Origin: Prototheca cutis
Lineage: Eukaryota > Chlorophyta > Trebouxiophyceae > Chlorellales > Chlorellaceae
NCBI GenBank assembly: GCA_002897115.2
Contig: BCIH01000001.1
Span: forward strand, 217,687-281,686
Direction: 5' to 3'
Length of the DNA stretch: 64,000 bases
This document shows, one piece after another, positions 53,624-64,000 of the stretch. Position 1 is the first letter of the stretch. Each line of letters opens with the position of its first letter. The position numbers and the translations under genes are program-made. The notes beneath the pieces were generated by a model. That model was not told the origin of the DNA. It was given only the letters and a program-made list of their open reading frames with translations, and did no database searches.

Positions 53624-54118
53624 CGTGGAGCCCCTGCAAGCACAACTAGTAGATGTTGAACAAAATAAGCTCACGATTGGCACAGAGTTGCTCGAGCAGG
53701 CCAGGCTTGGCTGGGGTTGAAACCCCCCGGTGGGTGTGATCTCGCCGGGCAGGGCGTACCACCCCTGGGTGCGCGAGCGTGCCTTTCGGGATCCCCCCGA
53801 GAAGACGCAGCCATGGGAGCCAAGCCCGGACAGCTGTACGCATCTCTGGGTGGCACCACAATTGCGTTGTGTACCATGACGATCAATACGCATACGCAAT
53901 TCTTCATGGGCCCCATTACATCTTCTTGAATCCCCTCGATATCTCATTCTTTGCACGGCGGGGCCCTAACGCTGGTGCCATCGCGGCGCAGTGGACCCGA
54001 AGCGTTTTGAATTCCAGCCATGCACATGATCAGCGCGGCACCCGGGGTCCACGCCTAGCGACGAGATCTCTGTCTATACTCCGGACTACATTTTACTTGA
54101 CAGTATCAATACTGAGGA
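53624..54118. other. Intergenic, divergent promoters of COPZ and SMC1
   Basis: About 495 bp. CTGCAG at 53633-53638 on the minus strand could be the acceptor of a COPZ 5'-UTR intron. Nothing else was recognised. Confidence 0.5.
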
Positions 54119-57100
54119 ATGGCGGCAGAGACGCTGGGGCGCGTGGTGCGCCTGGAGGTGGAGAATTTCAAGTCGTACAGGGGCCTCACCGTGATCGGTC
54201 CCTTCCAGGACTTCACCTCCATCATCGGCCCCAATGGGAGCGGGAAGAGCAATGTCATGGACGCCATAAGCTTCGTGCTTGGCATGAGGACCGTCCACCT
54301 GCGAGGAAACCTGCGGGAGCTGCTCTACACCAACTTGGACAGTCAGGACCCCGAGAACAGGTTCGTGGTGTGTGTACAGAGGGGCGGGCTGCTTTGCAAT
54401 GCACCAACTGGGGACGTGACACTTTATGGGGTGGGTCTACACACACGTATTATGCCCATACAATCATTGGCATTGTGCAGGCCGTCTCGGGGGCGTGTTA
54501 CCTTGGTCTTCCAGCCCGCCGATGAAGCTGCGAGCGAGGTCCAATTCACGAGGACCATCGTCGCCTCAGCGGATGGCGCCTCACACACCAGCCAGTATCA
54601 GATTGACGGCCGCACTGTGACATATGAGAACTACAATTATCAGCTTGAGGGCATCAACATCCTCGTCAAGGCCCGCAACTTCCTCATCTTCCAGGTTGAT
54701 TGAGTAATGGGGGGGGGATTCTTTTCCCGATGGATGCGAATCCATCTTGCCCANGTTTTTGTCATCATCATCACCAGCATTCGGCATGGTGCCTGGCTGA
54801 GCCTGTACCGACCNGGTGTTGTGAGGACTGCATCCCAAGTCCTCACATGCATCCCNCTCACGCTGGCTTTCACCCGCCCTCACCTGCATGGCACAGGGAG
54901 ACATCGAGAACGTAGCCCAGATGCAGCCCATGGAGCTGACGGCGCTGTTTGAGCAGGTGTCTGGCTCCGCCGCCTACAAGGAGGTGCGGTGGGCAGGATC
55001 AGGCACACCTGTGGCTGGTCACACAGCCTTTCAGAAACCTGCATGCTATGCAAGCGCAGCAGGCGATCAGACAGCTCTCAAAATTGGATTCCGTGTGACA
55101 GGAGTATGAGCGCACAGAGCAAGAGCGTGNGGCTGCCGAGGAGCGCCTGGCAGCGGCCCATGCAGCTCGCAAGGCCATCCTGCAAGGTGCGCGGTGCACC
55201 TACAGTCTTTGCGTGTGCGACTGAAAGTGCCCTGGCATCGTAGAATGCCCGGCGATGGGAGGCAGTCTCCTGATCACCTGAAAATGTGCAGAAAAAAAGC
55301 AGAAGAAGGAGGAGAAGGAGGAAGCCGAGCAGGCGATGCAGCTGCAGGAGGAAATGGTGAGGTCATTCCTGCGGGGAGAACTGAGCCCGGTTCTGCACTG
55401 GCGACAGACATGACCCTCTGTCAGGGCCCCACCGCTCGTCCAGGGTGGCCATGGAGCACNGCGTGTCCGGTGACAACTGTGCAAGGGCACAATGCCGCCG
55501 ACTGACCCGGGACGTGGAGCCTACCNTGTCTGAGANCCCCGTGCCGAGCTTCTCNCAGATCTTCTGGCACCCCCTTTTCTGTACCCACAGGATGAGGCCG
55601 TGCGGACCCATGTCCTCTGGCGCTTGTTCCACCTGCAACTGGACGAGGAAACAGCGCAGAAGCAGCTCGCCGCGGCAAGCAAGGACATTGCCGAGATCGA
55701 GCGCGACGTCATGGTGAGACTGCTTGCCTTCTGCGGATCTATGTTCTTGTTGTTGTGGTGGTGTATGATGGGAATGGGGGTGGGATACTCGTGGACCACA
55801 CGCACTGCACAGACCTTCAGCATCCCCCCTCCTGCCTTACAAAAAACACAATCAGGCTTCTGAGAAACTGCTAGNCGTGCGGCGCAAGGAGCAGGCCACC
55901 AAGGCCAAGGAGCGGCTGGTGCTGGAGGCCCGTGCACGCAAACTTCAGGCAGAGTTGGACCGTGGCGACCCCGCGCTGATTGGGGCACGGGAGGCGGGGC
56001 GCCGNGCCGCGTCCCGTGTCAGCGCCTGCGAGCGCGAGCTGGCNGCCATGCGGGCCAAACGCGAGGAGCGTGACGCACGCTGCGCAGCGCTGCGCTCCCA
56101 GATCGAGAGCCTCGAGGACGGTGGGTTGTCGACTGGGGGTGTGTGGTGGTGGGGTGATGGGGAAGGGGGAGAAGGTTGCGAGTGGGGAAGGGGGAGAAGA
56201 TTGCGAGTGGGGAAGGGGGAGAAGATTGCGAGTGGGACGGGCGAGCTCTGGGATTCATCAAGTTTCCTCATCCATTGCGATGAGGCAGCGGTGGGCTGGT
56301 ATTGTGGTGCCATGCTGCCAGCTCCCTTTCTTTCCCCCTTGCTTCCCACGACTCACACCCAAAAACACACTACCACCTGACAATCACAGCTTCTCGGGAG
56401 CTGGATGCCGACCTGTCGGCGGCTTCCCGTGCAGGGCAACAGCTGTCCCCCCAGCTGCTGGCCGAGTACTCGGAGCTCAAGGCCTCGTCGGCGGGCTTGA
56501 CGGCGCGGCTGGAGATGGATCGCGCCGCGCTTTCCTCGCGGCACGACGCGGAGCGCGAGGCGCTGGCGTTGGGGCGNGCCACCCTGGCCGGCCTGGAGGC
56601 ACGGCTCGAACAGCTGGGTACGTCTGTCTAGCTAGGCGGGTGATGGTGGTANATGAGTGGNTCGATAGTGTTTCTGTACTCNGGGGATGGGGGGGTTCAT
56701 GAATGATTGTGCTCTGGGCATATTGTGTNGGGGATGGTGGNGTCAACCATTGGACCGTCAATGGGTCAGTAGGGCCTGCAGCCGTTCAACCCCCACCCCG
56801 CTCTTCAACCCATCCAGGCGCCGAGCTTGCGGCCGCNGAGCAGCAGGCAGCAGACTCNAAGGAAAAGGTTCGCTCGCTGGAGGCACAGCATGGCGCGGTG
56901 CTCAAGGACAAGAATGCCGTGGCTGCGGAGCGTCGTCGCGCCGATGCGCGGCGCGAGGCCCTGACAGCGCGGCTGGAGGAGCTGGCTGCCACGTTGCGAG
57001 AGGCGCGGGCCGACCGGAAAGAAAGCGAGCGCGAGGCGCGCATNGCCGACGCCGTGGCCGCCATGCGCCGCCGTTTCCCAGGTTTGTCGGCGCTGGGCTT

Positions 57101-59834
57101 GGGTGCTGTGTTGTCCAAACACCAGCGTTGAGCCTGCGTCATTCATGCACCCACTCAACCTCCTAATCCTTGCCTCGCCCAATGACTAAAGGTGTGCATG
57201 GGTTTGTGCATGATCTGGCCGAGGTGGGTGCGCCCAAGTGGAAGCTGGCACTGTCAGTGGCCATGGGCAGGGACTTTGACGCCATCATCGTCGACACCGA
57301 GGCCACGGCGGTGGAATGCATCCGGCTGGCCAAGGAGCAGCGCGTCCCGCCCATCACGTTTTTGCCCATCGCAGGGCTCCGGGTGTGTGTTGGATTGGGG
57401 GAAGCGTGCGCCCGTGCGCGCGCNCGTGTGTGTGAATTGAAGAGCTNCAGAGAAGGAAACCAGGACCATAGCCAGTTGCCGGGNTTTCCCAGCTTTGGGT
57501 GATGATGACGTCCTGCCTGCTGTGCCCTTTCCCACCCTTAACCCCAGCTACGTCAACCCTCGTCNTCGACAGGTCAAGGAGATTGATGAGCGGTTGGCNG
57601 GCCTGCCCGGCACGGCNCGTCTGGCACTGCACTGCCTGCAGGTCAAGGACCCGGCCCTGCACCGCGTGTTCCAAGGCATCCTCGGGTCAGTTTTGTCTGT
57701 CGGATAGTAGTTTCTGTTTTGCATGTGCATGTTATGGGGTGTTGCAGACAGAGGCCCTGCTTGCGATGCCATTCACGACCGAGAACCTTCCCCCCACCGC
57801 TCCTCCGACCAACGACGACGACAACAATGATGCTGGCAGGAACACGCTGGTGTGCGACACGGTGGAGGAGGCCCGTGAGCTGGCCTTTGGCACCCCCGGC
57901 ATGCGGCGCAAGGTGGTAGCCGTGGACGGCACGCTGCTGAACAAGTCGGGCATCATCTCCGGCGGCGTCTACGCCGGGCTCGAGGCCCGCGCGGCCAAGT
58001 GGGACAGCGCCGCCCTGGAAGCCACCAAGCAGGTGGAGCTGGCGGCTGGGTGCTTGGGTGTTTCTGGGGGCAGTCGAGAGGGTGCGTGGGTTCTGTGTGT
58101 GTGTGTGTGTGTGTGTGTGCCGCAGGAGGAGACCCCCCCCCCCCCCCCCCACACACACACACATAAATGGGCAATGACACACTGCACGGCAGCATCACCA
58201 ATGTCTCGTAACCCTGTCCACCAACCGACCAAGAGCATCACCANCCATGCATCCATGCATCCATGCGCATGCAGAAATACGCGGCGGNGGAGGAGGAGCT
58301 GGTCGGCCTGCCCTCTGCCCGCGAGCTGGTGGCCAGGCTCCAGGCCGCCGAGACCAGCATCACGTGAGCATTTGTAGTGGTGGCGGTGCGGGAGGGGGCG
58401 TTGCCTTTGCTGGGGGTTGAGCTTTCCTGTGATGGAGGGCAGCTGTTCATTCCACAGCCAAATNATGCAACACTCGAGAACTGGCCTCCAAGGACGAACA
58501 ACCAACGCACATGACAGCAAGCTGGAGAATGAGCTTCGGTTTGCGCGAGTGGATGCTAAGGCCGCGGAGGAACGCGTCAGCGAGATCCGGTCGCAAGCAA
58601 CTGCCCTGGAAAAGGTAGGCACCTCCCTACTGCCTGCACCGATCAGGAATGGCTGCTGCTGGGTGCTGGGTGCGGGTGGGTCTGTCCAGGAAGTGGTTGG
58701 CCCGTGCAAGTGCACCACCTGTGAAAGCGTGGTTCATCTCCAGCCATGCATGTCCACATGCCCGACCCGCCATGCACCAAGCAGGAGCGGGACGAGCGCC
58801 GGCCGGGCCTGCAGGCGCAGGAGCGCGTGCTGGCTGAGAGGGCCGGCCAGCTGGCCAAGGTCACCAAGTCCATGAACCAGATCCGGGACAGGGCGTTTGC
58901 TGGCTTTTCCAAGTCTGTCGTGGGGGCATTGTGGGAGTGGGCTTTTGTGTGTGGGGGGTGGGGACCTTGGCAGGAGGGGGGGTGGTTCTGGCATCGCATG
59001 CTGTGCACAGGGCCGTGCATGCTGAGAACATGTCTCGTCGGGCAGCTGCCGTCGCCCTCCAGGGCTGCTCATACCACCAGCCAATCTCACCCCGCCTTCC
59101 TGCGATATCCATCCACTCACCCAAAACAGGAAAGCCGGGGTCAAGAGCATCCGCGAGTGGGAGGAGCGGCACCTGGCCCAGGCCGAGGCGGCAACCAGGG
59201 AGAAGCTGCAGCTCGCGACGCAGGTCAGGAGGTGGGGAGTCCAGGCAGATGCAGCTTTTCCCAGGCCGAACCCCGNCGCCCAACCTCCCCCCCAACACAC
59301 CCGCAACCACAGATCTCCAAGCTGAGGAACCAGCTGGAGTACGACGAGCGCGTCGACCATGCGCTGGGCATGGCCGAACTGGAGGAGGAGCTCAAGGCCA
59401 ACCGAGCCATTCTGGAAAACCAGAAAAAGGTTTGCCAGGGAGTGGGCGGGTGTTGGAAGGAGGGAGCATGGGTTGCACCACGAGGCAGCGCCGGTGTTGG
59501 AGCACAGCACCGCGTGGATAAACAGAAGCTCGCCGGGCACCTGTGGNGGCGCTTGGCACCAAACTCGTTCAGCTGCCTCCCGGACGGGCTGTCCANCCTG
59601 CCACGATGCCACAAAATCAGANCCTGACCCGGTGCTGTCCTGACGAACCCACGACACGACAGGAGGAGGCCCGGCACCAGGAGCAGAGCGGCGCNGGCAG
59701 GGAGAAACTGGCCCAGCTGCGGGAGGAAAGCGCGGCGCTGCGCGATGCCATTGACCAGCTGGACGGCACCGTGCGCGAGCTCAAGCACCTCGCATTGAAC
59801 CAGGCGGCCGCAGGTGTGCGTGCGTGCGTGCGTG

Positions 59835-59900
<66 letters not shown>

Positions 59901-61522
59901 ATTTGGACAGGATGGTTTTACATGGCACCCATGGCATGCCAGCCGCCAGCTCGACACTTGCCATCCACATGTTCTTCCCCTGCTCACTAATCTCACGCGC
60001 TCGCATCCCCCCCTTCCCCCCTCCCCCCCCTTCCCAACCTCTAGCTGCCGAGAGTTCACGCAAGCTGTCGAGTGCCGAGGCGTCCCTGGCCGAGCTGCGG
60101 AAACGGCGGCGGGACGTCGTGCGTGCGGCGGCCATGGACCAGNTCAATGTTCCGCTGTTGCCTGGCGCCGGCAAGGGTGCCGCGCTGGACGGTGCACCCG
60201 GCGACACCGACTCTGACTCTGACGAGGAGGCCGGCCAAGAAAACCGGGGCGGCAACAGGCGCGGGAGGGGAGGCGCCCGGGCCAGCCAAAAGGCCAAGGC
60301 CAAGAAGCGAGCAACCACCAGACGCGGTGCGCCTGCGGACGATGGTGCCATGGACGTCGATCAAGGCGAAGAGCAAGACAACGGCGGAGTGAGCATGGCC
60401 TATGACTTCAGTTGCCTACCTGCTGCTCAGCGCAATCCCGACCCTGCTGCCCGAGCTCGGGTGGAGCTAGACCACGAGGCGACGCTGGCTCGGCTGCAAG
60501 CGGCGCTGGCGCGGCTGGCACCCAACCTCAAGGCGCTGGAGCAGTACGAGGGTTTGCGGTCCCGGGAGCGGGAGCAGGCCGAGGAGGTGGAGGCGGCTCG
60601 GGCCGCGGCCCGGACCGCGGCGGCCGCGGCGGCCACGGTGCGCGCCTCACGGCACGAGGCGTTCTCGATGGCTTTTGAGCATGTGGCCGCNTGCATNGAC
60701 GGTGTCTACCGCGAGNTGACGAGCAGCCCCTCGCACCCGGCTGGCGGGCAGGCGTACCTGGCGCTCGATTCGGCCGACGAGCCGTTTCTCGCGGGCGTGC
60801 GGTTCAGCGCCATGCCCCCGGGCAAACGCTTTCGAGACATGGATGCCCTCAGCGGTGGCGAAAAGACCCTCGCTGCTTTGGCACTGCTCTTTGCCATCCA
60901 AAGGTGTGCTTGGTTTTGATTATNTGCATGTNTGTGTGTGTTGTGTATGGGGGCTTGCGGGGGCGGGGGAGGGATACAGCAGTGGGAGCGTGGCGTGATC
61001 GAGGGCATGCAGAAAAGTGCCATGCCATGNACTCGACTAGGCTGCCATGCACCATCCCAATCCATCGTGGGCCCACTTTCCCCCTCAAATACACAAAACA
61101 TGCACATCTTCTGCGCAGCTTCCGGCCCTCACCCTTTTTCGTGCTCGACGAGGTGGACGCAGCGCTGGACGCCTCCAACGTGGAGCGCGTGGCCGCGTAC
61201 CTCCGCGCCATGACCCGGCCGACCACCCCCGGCGCCTTCCAGGTTTGTTGGGACCAGGCCTTGCGTGTGTGTTCCTTGTGTGCGCGCAGTGGAGATGTGT
61301 TTGGGGGGGGGGGGGGCATTGTGGCGGCCGACTAACATCATCACCCCATCCCACCCGCCCAACTCACACCATGAATATAAACAGGGTATCGTGATCAGTT
61401 TGAAGGACAGCTTTTACAGCAAGGCGGATGCACTGGTGGGCGTATGCCGCCAGCCGGGAACCAATGCCTCGGCGGTGTTTACCCTGGACCTCAACACCTA
61501 TGGCGGTGTCGCCGCGCAGTAG
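54119..61522 (+). CDS. SMC1: Cohesin subunit SMC1
   Basis: Twenty-one exons: 54119-54360, 54481-54694, 54897-54983, 55102-55186, 55292-55356, 55591-55713, 55856-56120, 56390-56617, 56818-57081, 57192-57382, 57573-57685, 57840-58032, 58275-58363, 58518-58614, 58785-58912, 59130-59223, 59313-59429, 59663-59813, 60045-60903, 61119-61242, 61385-61522; 1288 residues with consistent phases. Walker A is [20 protein letters not shown]. Coiled coil I is rich in Glu, Arg and Ala. The hinge contains [20 protein letters not shown] and [17 protein letters not shown]. The signature is [20 protein letters not shown] and Walker B is [20 protein letters not shown], followed by [23 protein letters not shown]1 and SMC3 form the cohesin ring that holds sister chromatids. 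A 100-residue charged insertion ([12 protein letters not shown]... [18 protein letters not shown]) lies in the second coil. Ambiguous bases are frequent. Confidence 0.93.
56159..56236. repeat. 25-bp tandem repeat, about three copies, in an SMC1 intron
   Basis: The unit TTGCGAGTGGGGAAGGGGGA plus GAAGA recurs with starts near 56159, 56184 and 56209; only one base differs between copies. It lies in the intron 56121-56389. Confidence 0.85.
58093..58163. repeat. (GT)n, then C run, then (CA)n in one SMC1 intron
   Basis: (GT)n at 58093-58119, about 18 C residues at 58133-58150, and (CA)n to 58163. The two dinucleotide tracts are complementary and lie 13 to 44 bp apart within intron 58033-58274. Confidence 0.85.
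59837..59899. repeat. Long (GT)n microsatellite in an SMC1 intron
   Basis: About 31 uninterrupted TG units right after the donor at 59814, in the intron before the last long coiled-coil exon. Confidence 0.95.
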
Positions 61523-61970
61523 TGTCCCGTGTGTAGTGCGGGGAGATCATGGAGGCCAGCACGCCAAGTGCGGATGGTCCCCAGGGAACAATGGGCACAG
61601 GTCACGCTTGCGCGTGCGAAATCCGTCCCTGGCATGATGTCTCCATGGACGACTGTNTGCCGATGCTCTATGACATGTGATTTCACCCACGCCACCACGC
61701 GAGCAGGCATGCGTGGTCGAGTCCCTTTGCCACCCTATTGACCAACTGCCCACTTGCCCGCCAGGAATCTCATCTGATCTGATCTGTCGATTCAATATTA
61801 ACACTACACCGCAACGCCCCGCGCCCAGAACGGGCCCAGTCCTTGGCACGGGGCTTGTGGAGGACAACAGACAGGTACAATGGTCATCGGCAAAGGCAGG
61901 ATCACGAACAGGAAGAAAGCAGGGCCATGAAAATTGGCCGCGTCGTTCGGCGCTGCGTTGTGCAGGCACC
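61523..61970. other. Intergenic, tail-to-tail
   Basis: About 450 bp between SMC1 and the MgtE-like gene. Nothing was recognised. Confidence 0.5.
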
Positions 61971-63133
61971 TCAGACCTTCATGACGACGCGGGCAACGTA
62001 AAAGTAGATCACTAGGCCCGAGGAGTCGACCACCGTCGTCATGAGGGGCGCGCTGGTCACCGCGGGGTTGAGGCCCATCTTTGCGGACAGCAGTGGGAAA
62101 ACGCCGCCCAGCATGTTGGCCCACAGCGACACCACCTTTGGTGAATTTTGAAAGGGGGATGGTTGAAAGGGGGGTTAGTGAGGAGAGGGAGATCGGCGGG
62201 CACACCAGAGNTCCCAGGACCAATGTTTCAAAGTCCTCACCGGCAGGGAGATGGCCACGACGAGGCCGACTTGCGGGGAGATGCTGTGCCACATGATGCT
62301 GAAACCCAGGATGATCAGGCCCAGCAGCGAGCCCATGACTGTCCCAGCCGCCGCCTCCTTGAACAGGACCTTCAAGTAGTCCCCGGGCTTCAGATGGCCC
62401 ATCGCAAGAGCCCTGGGGGTTGTGAAAGTAGAGGTGCAGTGGACTGGGGATGTGTGAGGTCCGTGTTGTTCCAAGACTCGNGGACCAGCCCTTCCGCTCG
62501 TCCCCAGTGAATAGCGCACCNCTCCAGGTGGCCGAGCCCGTTGCCGGGGTCCAGTACCCCATGCCATGAGCCAAAAACAACCCCCTGCTCCAAACCCTGC
62601 CACACCACCCACCTGATGATGGTGGCNTTGCTCTGGCTGCCAGTGTTCCCACCGTGTCCGATGAGCAGGGGCACAAAGTAGGACAGCTGGACGTTCTTCT
62701 TCAGCACACTTTCAAACGCCTCGACCACGAGCGCCGCCAGAACCAGGCCGGCAAAAAAAATTAACAGCCAGCCCCAGCGCTCCCGGATCAGATCCAGCAC
62801 GCTCATCTTGCTGTGGCGGGAGGAAGGGGGGTGCTGGGCTGTTAGGGAGTTGTTCCCATGGAGAGGGGACGCAGTCTTGTGGGCCATGCCGCCGGNTCGT
62901 CGCCGCCCGAAGACAGTCTGCGCTTCCAGAGCCAGCCAACCAGCAGTGCAGTACTTGTTCCATTGTGAAACAAAACACACTGCACTGCCCCACACCAAAT
63001 TCATCTCCCCCCAAGGAAGAGCGCACTTGTAGTTCTCCTCCTTGGCAACCATACTGGGCTCGTCCTTCCACCCCGCGATTTCCAACGCCCGGGGGGATGG
63101 CACATTGGACATGCCATGTTGCAGTACAGCCAT
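61971..63133 (-). CDS. MgtE-like divalent cation transporter, membrane domain only
   Basis: Four exons on the minus strand: 63133-63027, 62810-62613, 62412-62241, 62135-61971; 213 residues, phases consistent. About 36 N-terminal residues (GWKDEPSMVAKEENYNKMSV) precede the membrane part. MgtE membrane motifs are present: VPLLIGHGGNTGSQS (the conserved G-G-N-x-G-x-Q pore region), RALAMGHLKPGDYLKVLFKE, and LGGVFPLLSAKMGLNPAVTS with APLMTTVVDSSGLVIYFYVA (the second conserved pore helix). The cytosolic N domain and CBS domains of bacterial MgtE are missing, which resembles single-domain SLC41-like plant and algal members. Mg2+ is the likely substrate, and a dimer would be needed for the pore. An ambiguous base at 62627 makes one codon uncertain. 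The acceptor GCCACAG|CAAGATG was selected because the next AG would create a stop. Confidence 0.85.
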
Positions 63134-63625
63134 CCAGAACTGGGCCCAAAATTTTCCTCAATGTAACAGTGATCACAGCTCGCTGAGTCGGGGGATGGTC
63201 ACAACACCATGGCGCTGTCCGCTCGGGAGTCACAACTGCACCGGCCAAACTCTCAACTCGAGCGCGTGTTCCGCACCGATCCCCAGACAGGCCACAGCGG
63301 GAACGGGCTTCGCAACACGCCAAGCGTGCGTATTCGTGTTGCCGATGTACTCGCGGGTGTTTGACGGTGGTCAGGTACTCGTACAGATCTCGGCGGGGAA
63401 GGTCCCCGGCGCAACCACCCCTCTCGGGCTGAACAAACCTGCCGTGGGCGCGAGAGGGTCCAAGGCTTTGGGGGACAAGCAGNCGATACTGACGCCAGCC
63501 ACATGCAAATGCGGAGGAGCATGCCGTCACTCCCTGCGCGTTTCCAGTTCCATGATTGCGATACTTGTATGAATATTGCACATGGCACTGGCGTGACTCG
63601 AGGGCTNCGGGGTCCNCCTGTCGCC
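63134..63625. other. Intergenic, divergent promoters of the MgtE-like and methylthiotransferase genes
   Basis: About 490 bp with three ambiguous bases. No gene was recognised. Confidence 0.5.
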
Positions 63626-64000
63626 ATGCTAGGCCCCTTGGGCCGTCGGGCCGGGGCACTGGTGGCCGGGGCGCAGCGTCGCGCCACGGCCACCTCCCGC
63701 CTGATCCCGAACGACGGACTGACACTTCAGGACTTTGTGGCGCAGTCCCGCCACCCCGGGGCCGAGCTGGGCAGCAGCCCGCCCTCCACCTCCAGCCGGG
63801 GCGGGGTGTTCATGGAGACGTACGGTTGCCAGATGAACAGCGCGGACAGTGAGGTTGTGCGCAGCATCCTGGCCTCTGCGGGCTACGGCCGGGCCGAGTC
63901 GCCCGAGCAGGCCGCCGTCATCCTGCTCAACACCTGCGCGGTCCGGGACAATGCGGAGGCCAAGATCTGGCAGCGCCTGGGGTACTACGCCAACCTAAAG
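63626..64000 (+). CDS. CDK5RAP1/MiaB-type tRNA methylthiotransferase, partial 5' end
   Basis: The first 125 codons are in the window, all in one exon; the rest lies beyond the right edge. The start at 63626 gives about 40 Ala/Arg/Ser-rich residues without clear acids, a likely mitochondrial or plastid presequence. The UPF0004 domain then begins: VFMETYGCQMNSADSEVVRS with the first cluster Cys, then AVILLNTCAVRDNAEAKIWQ with the second. These Cys ligate the auxiliary [4Fe-4S] cluster; the radical-SAM CxxxCxxC and TRAM domains are not reached. This family adds 2-methylthio to N6-(dimethylallyl)adenosine at tRNA position 37. The NTCAVRDNAE variant agrees with plant organellar members. Confidence 0.9.
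   Translation, partial: MLGPLGRRAGALVAGAQRRATATSRLIPNDGLTLQDFVAQSRHPGAELGSSPPSTSSRGGVFMETYGCQMNSADSEVVRSILASAGYGRAESPEQAAVILLNTCAVRDNAEAKIWQRLGYYANLK

Noticed and set aside
57726..57839. In-frame extension of the SMC1 hinge exon upstream to an acceptor at 57747
   Set aside because: It would insert about 30 Pro/Asp/Asn-rich residues, and the phase from the GG|GTCAGT donor does not fit; the acceptor at 57839 restores LGNTLVCD exactly.
58093..58163. GT/CA tracts as inverted-repeat ends of a mobile element
   Set aside because: They are simple microsatellites inside one intron, without target-site duplication or coding capacity.
1..64000. CRISPR arrays, prophage, transposase, integrase or viral genes
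   Set aside because: No regular direct-repeat array and no mobile-element or viral protein signature was found on either strand; intron-rich genes show this is a eukaryotic nuclear segment.

Overview
This is nuclear DNA from a GC-rich green alga, most likely a Chlorella-like trebouxiophyte, although the sequence alone cannot fix the genus. It carries an SBP-box transcription factor (a family restricted to the green lineage), a plant-type ALDH12 P5C dehydrogenase, a plastid-type diaminopimelate epimerase, a plant CBSX protein, a PILS-like carrier and an HR-like lesion-inducing protein. Genes are split by many short introns with GTG-rich donors, and TGTAA, the usual chlorophyte poly(A) signal, lies just past several stop codons. 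There is no sign of bacterial, organellar, viral or transposon DNA.

I could rebuild 25 protein-coding genes, nearly all with exon phases that agree at every junction, plus one intron-containing tRNA-Pro that lies inside an intron of the DAPF gene. From left to right (strand): MYG1 exonuclease, partial (-); secreted sorbosone/glucose-dehydrogenase-like protein (+); DAPF with nested tRNA-Pro(CGG) (-); disordered CaaX-box protein (+); P5CDH/ALDH12 (-); SBP-box factor (+); phospholipase B-like (-); three-domain saposin (+); NFKBIL1/J-like (+); GDA1/CD39 apyrase (-); FYRN-FYRC/U-box protein (+); ribosomal eS10 (-); PPAN/SSF1 Brix protein (+); PILS-like carrier (-); BOLA2 (-); CBSX (+); MON1 (+); CLASP-like TOG protein (-); DoxX/HR-lesion-like (+); PIG-T (+); GPC1 acyltransferase (-); coatomer zeta (-); SMC1 (+); MgtE-like (-); CDK5RAP1/MiaB-like methylthiotransferase, partial (+).

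This is a housekeeping neighbourhood, not a functional cluster. Themes recur by chance: secretory and vacuolar biology (coatomer zeta, MON1, saposin, PLB-like, apyrase, PIG-T), ribosome production (eS10, PPAN), lipid remodelling (GPC1, PLB-like), plastid or mitochondrial metabolism (DAPF, P5CDH, CBSX) and chromosome or cytoskeleton maintenance (SMC1, CLASP). The layout is orderly: neighbouring genes alternate strand at 19 of 24 junctions, giving shared divergent promoters and tight tail-to-tail 3' ends. Introns often have a G/T-rich 5' half and a C/A-rich 3' half, with long GT or CA tracts.

I found no convincing novel multi-gene system. The most interesting single items are the FYR/U-box fusion protein, the tRNA nested in a same-strand intron, the CaaX-ended disordered protein, and the bipartite introns.
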